Shown: one piece after another, positions 16,822-24,170 of the stretch
How positions within the stretch are numbered: the first letter of the stretch is position 1
Layout: each line of letters opens with the position of its first letter
Origin: Candidatus Erabacter solicola
GTDB lineage: Bacteria; Vulcanimicrobiota; Vulcanimicrobiia; Vulcanimicrobiales; Vulcanimicrobiaceae
Assembly: GCA_003136895.1 (NCBI GenBank)
Contig: PLDY01000143.1
Span: 1 to 34,930 of the forward strand
Direction: 5' to 3'
Length of the DNA: 34,930 nt
Position numbers and translations under genes: made by a program
The notes under the pieces: model-generated
The model's input: the letters and a program-made list of their open reading frames with translations, nothing else
Told to the model about the DNA's origin: nothing
Databases searched by the model: none

Positions 16822-17450
16822 CGCTCTTCATCACGGCCGAGGGCATCGAAGGCAGCGGCAAGTCGACCCTGCTGACCGCCTTGGCCGAGCGTCTGCGCGA
16901 CGACGGCATCGATCTCGTGTTGTCGCGCGAGCCCGGCGGGACTCCGGCCGGCGAACGCATCCGCACGCTCGCCCTCGAACCGGAGCAAGCGATCGCGCCG
17001 CTGACCGAAGCGCTCCTGATGCAAGCCGATCGCGCCCAACACGTCGCTCACCTGATCGCGCCCGCGCTCCGGGCAGGCCGCTGGGTGCTCTGCGATCGCT
17101 TCACTACCGCGTCGTTCGCGTATCAAGGGTACGGTCACGGCGTTCCGTTGGACACGCTGCGCACTTTGGCAGCGATCGCAACCGGCGGGCTCGAACCCGA
17201 CGTTGTGCTGCTGGTCGATATCCCGGTCGAACTCTCGCTCGAGCGCGTCGCGGCGCGCGCCGCCAGTTCGGGACGCGTCACCGACCGCATGGAACGCGAG
17301 GAAACGGCTTTTCACCAGCGCGTGCGCGACGGCTACTTGGCATTGGCGCGCGAGAATCCAAAGATTCGCGTACTCGACGGAAAGCGTCCGGCCGCCACGT
17401 TGCTCGAGGACGCGCTCGGGATCGTGCGCGCGGCGGCGAAGGCGAAGTGA
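16779..17450 (+). CDS. tmk: Thymidylate kinase
   Basis: Phosphorylates dTMP to dTDP for DNA synthesis. Landmarks in the 223 residues: P-loop ITAEGIEGSGKST (about 18-30), the DR[YFS] motif as CDRFTTASFAYQG, LSREPGGTPAGE, LDTLRTLAAIATGGLEPDVVLLVDIP and a lid segment RVTDRMEREE. The first in-frame start is TTG at 16779, giving about 16 residues ahead of the usual family N-terminus and a 43-base overlap with the R3H ATPase gene. No ATG, GTG or TTG lies closer to the P-loop in this frame, so a rare start (for example ATC at 16812) cannot be excluded. Its stop overlaps the holB start by 4 bases. Confidence 0.92.
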   Translation: MPGAGHLHERSIGVALFITAEGIEGSGKSTLLTALAERLRDDGIDLVLSREPGGTPAGERIRTLALEPEQAIAPLTEALLMQADRAQHVAHLIAPALRAGRWVLCDRFTTASFAYQGYGHGVPLDTLRTLAAIATGGLEPDVVLLVDIPVELSLERVAARAASSGRVTDRMEREETAFHQRVRDGYLALARENPKIRVLDGKRPAATLLEDALGIVRAAAKAK

Positions 17451-18481
17451 AAGGCGTGACGGGCGAGTTCGACGTTGCGGGCGCGCGCGCGGCCCTCGCT
17501 TTCTTTGGGTCGGTCGAGCCCGAACGACTCTCCCACGGCTACCTCTTCACCGGCTCGTCCGGCGTCGGCAAAAAAACCTTTGCGCGACGAATCGCGCAGT
17601 CGCTCCTGTGCGAGACGCCCAAAGCGACACTGCTCGGATATTGCAATCACTGCGCGGGCTGCACGCTCGTGCACGCCGGCACGCACCCCGATTTCGTCGA
17701 GTCGCAGGGTGTCGTCAGGATCGGTAAAGAGGGCGGCAGCGCGCAACACGATGAGGACCTCAGTTCGCGCGATCTCGTGCGAGAGCTGTCGTTGCGCGGT
17801 TACCGCAGCGATCATCGCGTCGTGCTTCTCGGCGACATCGAGTTCGCAACGCACGAAGCGGCCAACGCGCTGCTCAAGTTCCTCGAAGAACCACCGGCCG
17901 GCGTCGTGGTCTTCTTGACGACGAGCGCACCCGGGACGTTGCTCGCGACGATCCGCTCGCGTCTGCTCAATATCGAATTCGCTCCGTTGACGGTGCGCGA
18001 GGTCGAAGGCATCCTCGTTCGCGATGGCGTTCCGGCGGAGAGCGCCCGGCTGGCGGCCGAGATCTCGCTCGGCAGCGTCACCCGCGCGCGTAGCGTGCTC
18101 GAAGGCGACGAGAGCGGCGTCCGTTCGGCAGCGTTCACTTGGTTCGCCGAAGCGATGGCGGGCGACGTTCCCGACCATGGTTTCTTGCGGCTCGACGATC
18201 GCAGCCTCACCGCCGGCGAGAAACGCGCGGCGGTCGGCGAGATGATCGAGGTCGTACGCATCGCGGCGCGCGATTGGGCGGTGCTTTCGCTCGCCGGCAA
18301 AGAGGCGCCGCTGCTCGCTCCCGATCAGCGTCCGTTACTCGCCAAGATTCCAAAACGGAAACCGGACGAGACCGTCGCGTTGCTGAGCGCGGTCGGCGAG
18401 GCCGAAAAACTCGCCAACACCAACGTCTCTGCAGGCCTGGTCGTAGACTACCTGCGCATGCAGTTGGCTCCGCGCCCGTAA
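17447..18481 (+). CDS. holB: DNA polymerase III subunit delta'
   Basis: Clamp-loader subunit of the replicative polymerase. The 344 residues show HGYLFTGSSGVGKKTFARRIAQ (P-loop 36-43), the zinc module with Cys55, Cys66, Cys69 and Cys72 (CNHCAGC), a HPDF motif, VVLLGDIEFATHEAANALLKFLEEPP, the Walker-B-like region typical of delta', and IRSRLL in place of the SRC arginine-finger motif. The P-loop is retained, which is usual outside enterobacteria. GTG start within GTGA overlaps the tmk stop. A TAA ends the gene just before a strong AAGGAGG (18498-18504). Confidence 0.92.
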   Translation: MKGVTGEFDVAGARAALAFFGSVEPERLSHGYLFTGSSGVGKKTFARRIAQSLLCETPKATLLGYCNHCAGCTLVHAGTHPDFVESQGVVRIGKEGGSAQHDEDLSSRDLVRELSLRGYRSDHRVVLLGDIEFATHEAANALLKFLEEPPAGVVVFLTTSAPGTLLATIRSRLLNIEFAPLTVREVEGILVRDGVPAESARLAAEISLGSVTRARSVLEGDESGVRSAAFTWFAEAMAGDVPDHGFLRLDDRSLTAGEKRAAVGEMIEVVRIAARDWAVLSLAGKEAPLLAPDQRPLLAKIPKRKPDETVALLSAVGEAEKLANTNVSAGLVVDYLRMQLAPRP

Positions 18482-18547
18482 CGCTCGAGTTATCCTCAAG
18501 GAGGCCCGTGCCCAACAGCGGTAACATTCCGTCAATATGGCCCGGAT

Positions 18548-18871
18548 ATGCTTGGCGTCATGAGAAAAATCTCGCTGCCGCGACAGCGCCTCAAGGTCGT
18601 CGATGTCATGGAAGCTCTGATCGACTTGAAGGCAGCTGTCGAACGGGGGTTCATCAGCGTCGACCGCAAGTTCGAAGCCCTCGAAGACAAGATGAACCGG
18701 CGCTTCGACGCTGTCGATGAGCGATTCGACCGAATGGACGCGCGATTCGACCGAATGGACGCGCGAGTGGACACGCTAGAGTCTCGCTTTGATCAGCGCT
18801 TCGACCAAATGGATCTCCGCTTCGACGAAGTCGGCTCTCGCGTCGCAGCGCTAGAACACCACGGCGCTTAG
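18548..18871 (+). CDS. Small heptad-repeat coiled-coil protein (RFDxMD repeats)
   Basis: Unknown function, 107 residues, without signal peptide or membrane segment. After a basic start (MRKISLPRQRLK) comes VVDVMEALIDLKAAVERGF, then heptads: RFDAVDERFDRMDARFDRMD, ending RFDQMDLRFDEVGSRVAALE. The pattern predicts one long coiled coil, matching the C-terminal part of the 12494-13000 protein. ATG at 18548 or 18560 may be the start; the frame is open further upstream but has no start codon. Its stop overlaps the stop of the convergent HNH gene by 4 bases. Confidence 0.7.
   Translation: MLGVMRKISLPRQRLKVVDVMEALIDLKAAVERGFISVDRKFEALEDKMNRRFDAVDERFDRMDARFDRMDARVDTLESRFDQRFDQMDLRFDEVGSRVAALEHHGA
18721..18762. 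repeat. Perfect 21-bp tandem repeat, two copies
   Basis: Two exact 21-base copies (18721-18741, 18742-18762) encode consecutive heptads RFDRMDA of the coiled-coil protein. Exact identity suggests recent expansion by slippage. Confidence 0.85.
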
Positions 18872-19398
18872 GACTCGATCCGGTCTTCGATCGAGACGTT
18901 GTACAAAAATAGGAACTTGTACCATTCGTCCGGCAGCGTGTTGCGTTTGACGCGGATCCACGGGATGTACTTGGGCGCTTTCGGCTTGCGCTTCAGGTGC
19001 ATGTTGCAATGTTCGGGGGTGCGATTGTTCTTGCGATTGTTGCAGCGCATACAGGCGCAGACCAAATTCTCCCAGGTCGAAGGGCCGCCTTTACTGCGCG
19101 GGATGACGTGGTCGACCGTCATGAGTCGCTCGCCCTTGAGATTGCAATACTGACAGGTATAGTCGTCGCGCAATAGGATGTTCTTCTTCGTTAGCGCGAC
19201 CTTTTGCATCGGGCGGCGGATGTAGTACAGCATTCGTATCACCGAGGGCAACCGCATCTCGAAGGTGGGCGAGCAGAGCATCGATTCGCGCCCGTGCAGC
19301 ACCTCGGCTTTGCCCAAAAAGATCAACTTCACGGCGCGTTGGAAGCTCGTGATGTTGAGCGCTTCGTACGTGAAGTTTAGGACTAGAACGTCGGTCAT
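18868..19398 (-). CDS. HNH endonuclease family protein
   Basis: A 176-residue protein whose central HNH domain contains CQYC (Cys82, Cys85), the catalytic-type VDHVIPRSKGG (Asp96, His97), WENLVCACMRCNNRK (Asn111, second zinc pair Cys116 and Cys119) and NNRTPEH. The N-terminal MTDVLVLNFTYEALN and RAVKLIFLGKAEVLH are characteristic of a chromosomal HNH family found across many phyla and not tied to phages or introns. Its target is unknown. No Shine-Dalgarno is visible before the ATG; instead a 9-bp hairpin ends about 7 bases upstream. It is the last gene of the pdxS-pdxT run and overlaps the coiled-coil gene tail to tail. Confidence 0.9.
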   Translation of the reverse strand: MTDVLVLNFTYEALNITSFQRAVKLIFLGKAEVLHGRESMLCSPTFEMRLPSVIRMLYYIRRPMQKVALTKKNILLRDDYTCQYCNLKGERLMTVDHVIPRSKGGPSTWENLVCACMRCNNRKNNRTPEHCNMHLKRKPKAPKYIPWIRVKRNTLPDEWYKFLFLYNVSIEDRIES

Positions 19399-19405
19399 GA
19401 CAAAC

Positions 19406-19430
19406 GAAGCGAGGTCATAGTCCTCGCTTC
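19406..19430 (-). promoter_or_regulatory. 9-bp stem hairpin just upstream of the HNH gene
   Basis: GAAGCGAGG and CCTCGCTTC form a perfect 9-bp stem with a 7-base loop, 7 bases before the HNH start codon on the minus strand. It is followed on that strand by GTTTGTC, a weak T-tract, so it could be either a terminator after pdxT or a leader hairpin of the HNH message. Confidence 0.5.
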
Positions 19431-19480
19431 CTCACAAACGTCATTCGCAGGTCCGTGAGCATCATCTCGCCGCACTGATA

Positions 19481-19497
19481 CGCCCGCGTTCCGGGCG
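19481..19497 (-). terminator. GC hairpin after pdxT
   Basis: CGCCCG/CGGGCG, 6-bp stem with a 5-base loop, immediately after the pdxT stop on the minus strand, without a T-tract. Position suggests a weak or factor-dependent terminator. Confidence 0.35.
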
Positions 19498-19501
19498 CTT
19501 C

Positions 19502-20086
19502 CTACACAGCCGTCGCGACCATCTCTATGAAGTACTCGTGCACCCGGCGATCTGCGGTCAATTCCGGATGAAAAGAGGTGCCGATCGCGTTGCCTTGCCG
19601 GACGAAGACTCCGTGTCCGTCGTGGCTGGCCAGGACCTCGACGCCCGGTCCGGCGCGTTCGATCCACGGCGCGCGTATGAAGATTGCGGGAAAGAGCTTG
19701 GCGCCGAGCGCCGGTATCGCGAGCGCAACTTCGGCGGATGCAATTTGGCGGCCGAACGCGTTGCGGCGCACGGTGATATCGAGCAAGTCGAGCGTCTTTT
19801 GCTCGAATCCGGCGACGTCGTGCGCGGCGACGATCATGCCCATGCACGTTCCCCAGAACGGCATGCCCGCCCGCACTCGCTCGACGATCGGCTCGACGAG
19901 CCCGAAGCGTTCGAGCAGCAGCATCACGGTCGTCGACTCTCCGCCCGGGACGACCAGACCGGCGACCTCTTCAAGATCCGAGCTACTCTTCACCGTTATC
20001 GCGCGCGCGCCGCTGCGTTCGAGCGCGCGCACGTGTTCCTCCACATCACCCTGCACGGCGAGCACACCAATAGCGCGCCCGCCCAC
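19502..20086 (-). CDS. pdxT: Pyridoxal 5'-phosphate synthase glutaminase subunit PdxT
   Basis: Class I glutamine amidotransferase that supplies ammonia to PdxS in ribose-5-phosphate-dependent PLP synthesis. The 194 residues contain IGVLAVQGDVEEH at the N-terminus, VPGGEST (47-52), the nucleophile elbow GTCMGM with Cys81, and the His173/Glu175 of TSFHPELT, so the catalytic triad is complete. GTG start at 20086, six bases after the pdxS stop, so the pair is one transcription unit. Confidence 0.97.
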   Translation of the reverse strand: MGGRAIGVLAVQGDVEEHVRALERSGARAITVKSSSDLEEVAGLVVPGGESTTVMLLLERFGLVEPIVERVRAGMPFWGTCMGMIVAAHDVAGFEQKTLDLLDITVRRNAFGRQIASAEVALAIPALGAKLFPAIFIRAPWIERAGPGVEVLASHDGHGVFVRQGNAIGTSFHPELTADRRVHEYFIEMVATAV

Positions 20087-20092
20087 GCCGGT

Positions 20093-21070
20093 TTAGTTTC
20101 CGCGAACGGAGAGCATCTGCGATTCGGGCAACTGACGAACATCGATGCCGTGCATCGGACGCGCTCCAGCGAGCGACTTGCTCGCCGCCACGATCGCGGC
20201 CGCATCCTCGAAGTGCAAGGTCGCGTCGACGATCGCTTTGGCGTAGCGCAGCGCGATCGACGGATCGACCTTCGGAAAACCGTTCTCGTCATATTGCGCA
20301 ACGCCGTTTTCGAGGATCGCAGCAGCCTTGAAAATACCACTTCCGACGAAGATGCCTTCGGCACCGAGTAGCATCATGAGCGCCGCGTCCGCCGGCGTCG
20401 AAACTCCGCCCGCGCAGAAGAGCACGACCGGCAGCCGCTTATTTCTCGCGATCTCTTTGACCAACTCGAGCGGCGCCCCGAGATCGCGGGCGCGGGCGCT
20501 CAGCTCCTCTTCCGGCGCGACCGAAAGTTCGGCAATCGCATCGCGAATCGCGCGCATGTGGCGCACGGCTTCGACGATGTTGCCGCTACCGGCTTCGCCC
20601 TTGCTGCGAATCATCGCGGCGCCTTCGGCAACCCGCCGCAGGGCTTCGCCCAGATCGCGTGCGCCGCAGACGAACGGCACGGAAAACTTCGCTTTGTCGA
20701 CGTGGTACTTGTCGTCGGCAGGCGTGAGCACTTCGGACTCGTCGATGAAATCGACGCCGAGCGCCTCCAAACATTGCGCTTCCACGAAGTGGCCGATGCG
20801 CACTTTGGCCATCACCGGGATCGTCACCGTATCCATGATGCGTTGCACGAGCGAGAGATCGCTCATGCGTGCGACGCCGCCCATCGCACGGATGTCGGCT
20901 GGAATACGTTCGAGCGCCATGACGGCGACCGCGCCGGCTTCTTGCGCGATCGCCGCTTGCTCGGGCGTGACGACGTCCATGATGACGCCGCCTTTAAGCA
21001 TCTGTGCGAGCCCGCGCTTCACTTTGACCGTCCCGGTCTTCGCGCCGTTGGAGTTCTTGGAACCGTTCAC
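20093..21070 (-). CDS. pdxS: Pyridoxal 5'-phosphate synthase lyase subunit PdxS, with insertion
   Basis: TIM-barrel synthase that builds PLP from ribose 5-phosphate, glyceraldehyde 3-phosphate and ammonia from PdxT. Catalytic residues are in place: Asp32 in VIMDVV, Lys89 in VMAKVRIGH and Lys157 in [18 protein letters not shown]. At 325 residues it is about 30 longer than the common 294: a short N-terminal extension, and an extra segment of about 20 residues (about 249-271, around [20 protein letters not shown]) between GSGIFK and AKAIVDAT, where B. subtilis PdxS has only a short loop. Start is GTG at 21070, with a strong AGGAGG 11 bases upstream that abuts one arm of a 12-bp inverted repeat. 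Confidence 0.96.
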   Translation of the reverse strand: MNGSKNSNGAKTGTVKVKRGLAQMLKGGVIMDVVTPEQAAIAQEAGAVAVMALERIPADIRAMGGVARMSDLSLVQRIMDTVTIPVMAKVRIGHFVEAQCLEALGVDFIDESEVLTPADDKYHVDKAKFSVPFVCGARDLGEALRRVAEGAAMIRSKGEAGSGNIVEAVRHMRAIRDAIAELSVAPEEELSARARDLGAPLELVKEIARNKRLPVVLFCAGGVSTPADAALMMLLGAEGIFVGSGIFKAAAILENGVAQYDENGFPKVDPSIALRYAKAIVDATLHFEDAAAIVAASKSLAGARPMHGIDVRQLPESQMLSVRGN

Positions 21071-21085
21071 GCCGTCACCGTCCTC

Positions 21086-21137
21086 CTAGTGTCTCTATCG
21101 TAACAACCCCGTCCAATGAGAACGGTAGAGACACTAG
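21086..21137 (-). promoter_or_regulatory. 12-bp perfect inverted repeat in the pdxS leader
   Basis: CTAGTGTCTCTA at 21086-21097 and TAGAGACACTAG at 21126-21137 are exact complements, separated by 28 bases, in the 81-base gap between the Pro-rich protein gene and pdxS. On the minus strand the downstream arm ends in CTAG and runs directly into GAGG, so it overlaps the pdxS Shine-Dalgarno AGGAGG. No T-tract follows. It could be a paired operator or a leader hairpin that affects ribosome access. Confidence 0.6.
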
Positions 21138-21151
21138 CGCGGTTGCAGCAA

Positions 21152-21667
21152 CTACGGGTTGACGTAGGAAGGAAGCGGCATCGGGGTCACCGGCCGGCCT
21201 GAGGCAGCCGGGCGAGCCGGCGGCGTGCGCCGCGACTCGGGCGCACCCGCCGTCGCTTCCGGGTCGGCTCCAGGAGCCACAGGCGTGTGCTTGACGAGCG
21301 GGAACGGCATCGGCGGCGAGGTGTACGTGTTGTCCGGATCGCGCGTCGGGCGCGGGTCCGGCGTGCGCCGAGGGGTCGGCCTGGGCGTCGGCGCCGCCTC
21401 GGGCTCCGGCGTAACTCGCGGATCGGGAAAGGCCGGATCGGTCGCCACGGCCATCACCTGGATGCGCTTCCACAGGCTTCCCGAACCGGCCACGTCGCCC
21501 GGCTTGGAGGTCGGGATGGGGACCGGCGTGGGCGCCACGGGCTCACGGCCGGCTACCTGGCTGAGAACGTGATTGCCCATGCTCAGGCCGACCAAAATTG
21601 CCAGGACCAGCACCAGCGCGCCCGCGATCAGCACTTGCGAAAGCCGCTTGCGCGGACCGAAGTCCAT
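21152..21667 (-). CDS. Single-pass membrane protein with Pro/Thr-rich exported region
   Basis: Unknown function. The 171 residues have a short basic tip (RKR), one hydrophobic helix (about residues 12-29, LIAGALVLVLAILVGL) and a low-complexity exterior rich in Pro, Thr and Arg (TPVPIPTSKP, TPRPTPRRTPDPRPTRDPD) with no visible fold. This looks like a type II anchored envelope protein or linker. Its ATG at 21667 starts 3 bases after the glycoside hydrolase stop, so the two are almost certainly cotranscribed. Confidence 0.75.
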   Translation of the reverse strand: MDFGPRKRLSQVLIAGALVLVLAILVGLSMGNHVLSQVAGREPVAPTPVPIPTSKPGDVAGSGSLWKRIQVMAVATDPAFPDPRVTPEPEAAPTPRPTPRRTPDPRPTRDPDNTYTSPPMPFPLVKHTPVAPGADPEATAGAPESRRTPPARPAASGRPVTPMPLPSYVNP

Positions 21668-21670
21668 CTT

Positions 21671-24154
21671 TTAGTTGGGCTCCGCGCTCAGGGCGCGCAA
21701 GTCTGAGGCCGACGCGAAAGCTTCACGTTCGACCGGCCGACCGCTCGCTACGAAATCGGCAAGTTCGCCGGCAGCGACCCGGCGGCGGATGGTGCGCCCT
21801 CGGAACTCGATACTGACCTCGCGCGCGGCGTCGAGCGAATTACAGATGAACATTCGCACCGCGCCTCCTTCGTCTTCAAATGCAACGGCTCCGACCTCAA
21901 AGGGCGAAGTCGCTACCTCGTCACTCACGTCCCGCCCGGCGTAGATGCAGCGGTACGGCTCCTCGGCCGACGCTTCCCGCATATCCCCGAAGATCAGCCG
22001 GCGTTTGGTGTCGATCACGTAGGTACAACGACCCGCGCCCCAGCGCACGCGGACCGCGGCAGTCCAACTCCACTCGGGCGGGATCAGCGGCGAGAGGTGA
22101 GGCCGTCCGCTCGTGCGGTACCCGTCCAGACCGCAGACGGTTTCCGCCACCGCCCACAGATACTTCGCGCTCGTCCAGGGCGACATGTACATGCCGCGGT
22201 TCGTCATCGAGCCGCCGTCGAACCACTCCGCAAACTGCCCCGGAACCGTGTTGCGCGAGACGCCGCCTTCCATCGAAGCGTAGATCGCTTCGAGCCAGTG
22301 CGTCGCCCGTTCGGGATAGCCGTTGCGCGCGAGCGCGACCGCGAACCACAACGTCAGATCGGGCCAGATGCCGCCGAGCAGACCAAAACCGTGCGACGGG
22401 AAATACCAGGAGTCGGCGATCGAGATCGTGCGCAGACCCACGGGCGTCACGAAATCTGACTCCGATAGCCGTTCGAGAATACGGCGGCGCTCGGCCGGCG
22501 CGGCGATATTGAAGAGGACCGGAAAGACCTCGTCGGCGGTCAGGTTATCCTGATAGTTGCCATCCTTGTCGTAATTGAGCACGAAGGCACCCGTATCGGC
22601 ATTGTACAGATGCGTCATCATCCTTTCGCGCATCGCTTGGGCTTCTTGCGAATACGTGTGCCAATGCTCGGTATCGCCCGCGACCGCGCAGAGCATGGCG
22701 GCGGCCTCCAGCGCGAAGACCGCCTCGGCATTGATCTCGGTGACCGCGCCGTCGAGCGTGTAGAACGGAATGATGTTACGCCACGACGTGATGCCGTGCA
22801 TGTCGACGCCCTTGGCGTTACAGTAGACCAACCCGTTGTTGTCGCGCTGCGAGAGCAGGTAGTCGGCGATCTTGACGATCAGCGGCAGCAGTTTTTCGAC
22901 CCAAGCGTGATCGAGGGTCGCATTATAGTGGTGCAGGATCGCGATCAGGTGCAAGGGCGTGTCGTCGTTGATGTTCAGTTCGTAGGAGGTCGAGAACCCG
23001 CTAACGCCACGCACGTACTCGACGACCTGTCCGCTCGGCTCGATGAACCGGTTGAAGAGTTCGATCGCGTCGCGGCCGAATTGGGGCAAGAAGTAATCGA
23101 AACCGTGCACTAACCACGACGTGTCGCGCGACACCAAAATATCGGAGGGCGGCGAATTCGTAGAACCCCAGCCCTGCGGATATTCCTTTATGACGCGCAG
23201 CATATTGCACTTGGCCCACACCACGCCGCGATTGACGACCGGCGACGGCGTCATGAGGCGCGCGTCGGCTAACGCGTTCGCGTAGTAACGTTGCGTAGCG
23301 TGGAGCGCGCGGTCATCCGACAGCAAGTCGTCGAACGTCGTGCGGGCGGCCGGATCGCCTTTCACGTCGTGCACGATTGCGACCCGCAGCGTCTCCCGCG
23401 CGCCGGGAGCGACGTTGATGCGGTACTCGAGCGCGCCGAAGATTCGGCCCGCCACGAACTCGGCGAGCTTGGGCGTGACTTCTTCGAGGTGATCTTCCTC
23501 GCGCAAAGCGCCGCGGCCAATCGCGGCGAGCAAGACTTGTTCGCGCAGCGCGACGACGAGCGCGTGCGGTTGACGCGAGGCGCCCCACCAGCGCGTCGCA
23601 CCCGTCTCTTGGTTCCAGACGCGCACGTAATCGCCGGCAACGCCGGCATGAACTTCCTTTTCCGGTTCGCCGTAAAAGCGCTGGCCGACGATCAGCGCCC
23701 ATGGAAAAACGGCGATCTCGGCGGGTTCGGAGCCGGCGTTGTGAATCGAGACGTCGACGATGAAGGCGACGGCGCGATCGTGCTTGGGCCCATGCGGAAC
23801 GTAAAAGCACTCGGTGACTCGGATGCATTCGTCGAGCGCGAACTCCGAGATCTGCGCGTAAGGTAAGAAGGTGAACTCGCGCCGCAGTTCGCGCGGAAAG
23901 AGCGTGCGCTGGCGTTCGCGGAGACGATACGCAATTTGGTGCGTACCGAAGATGATCTGATCGGTACTAGCGTCCCACAGCCCGCGCACGGCCCCTTTGG
24001 GGGTCGAAGACGCGAACGATCGAAAATTGCCGAGCGTCAGTCCGAACGGCGTCTCCTCTTCGGAGAGCACGTAGGCGCAGAACTCGTTGTGCTGGGCGTC
24101 GTAACTGTGGGTCATCTGCAACGCCCGAGGTTCGCAGCCGATAGGCTTCTCCAT
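21671..24154 (-). CDS. Six-hairpin (alpha/alpha)6-barrel glycoside hydrolase
   Basis: A large cytoplasmic glycosidase-like protein of 827 residues from the ATG at 24154. Its N-terminal third is beta-rich (NEFCAYVLSEEETPFGLTLGNF to the HDVKGDP region), resembling the beta-sandwich that precedes the barrel in GH65/GH94-type enzymes. The centre is helical with barrel features: WAKCNMLRVIKEYPQGWGSTNSP, SRDTSWLVHGFDYFLP, SYELNINDDTPL, ITSWRNIIPFYTLDG, and late ADSWYFPSHGFGLLGGIWPDLTLWF and QFAEWFDGGS. Amylo-alpha-1,6-glucosidase, trehalase or GH15-like action on alpha-glucans is possible, but neither family nor linkage can be fixed from sequence alone. Starts at 24115 (MTHSYD) and 24202 are alternatives; the latter would overlap ispE. 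No signal peptide. Confidence 0.8.
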   Translation of the reverse strand: MEKPIGCEPRALQMTHSYDAQHNEFCAYVLSEEETPFGLTLGNFRSFASSTPKGAVRGLWDASTDQIIFGTHQIAYRLRERQRTLFPRELRREFTFLPYAQISEFALDECIRVTECFYVPHGPKHDRAVAFIVDVSIHNAGSEPAEIAVFPWALIVGQRFYGEPEKEVHAGVAGDYVRVWNQETGATRWWGASRQPHALVVALREQVLLAAIGRGALREEDHLEEVTPKLAEFVAGRIFGALEYRINVAPGARETLRVAIVHDVKGDPAARTTFDDLLSDDRALHATQRYYANALADARLMTPSPVVNRGVVWAKCNMLRVIKEYPQGWGSTNSPPSDILVSRDTSWLVHGFDYFLPQFGRDAIELFNRFIEPSGQVVEYVRGVSGFSTSYELNINDDTPLHLIAILHHYNATLDHAWVEKLLPLIVKIADYLLSQRDNNGLVYCNAKGVDMHGITSWRNIIPFYTLDGAVTEINAEAVFALEAAAMLCAVAGDTEHWHTYSQEAQAMRERMMTHLYNADTGAFVLNYDKDGNYQDNLTADEVFPVLFNIAAPAERRRILERLSESDFVTPVGLRTISIADSWYFPSHGFGLLGGIWPDLTLWFAVALARNGYPERATHWLEAIYASMEGGVSRNTVPGQFAEWFDGGSMTNRGMYMSPWTSAKYLWAVAETVCGLDGYRTSGRPHLSPLIPPEWSWTAAVRVRWGAGRCTYVIDTKRRLIFGDMREASAEEPYRCIYAGRDVSDEVATSPFEVGAVAFEDEGGAVRMFICNSLDAAREVSIEFRGRTIRRRVAAGELADFVASGRPVEREAFASASDLRALSAEPN

Positions 24155-24170
24155 GCCGAAGGGAGCGTTG

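Noticed and set aside
18508-18720. GTG-started 70-codon frame after AAGGAGG
   Set aside because: Spacing is only 3 bases, the product is Arg-rich and overlaps the coiled-coil gene in another frame. Kept only as a low-interest finding.
18868-19398. HNH gene as part of a mobile element, intron or restriction system
   Set aside because: No integrase, reverse transcriptase, methylase or flanking repeats; the N-terminus matches a chromosomal HNH family.
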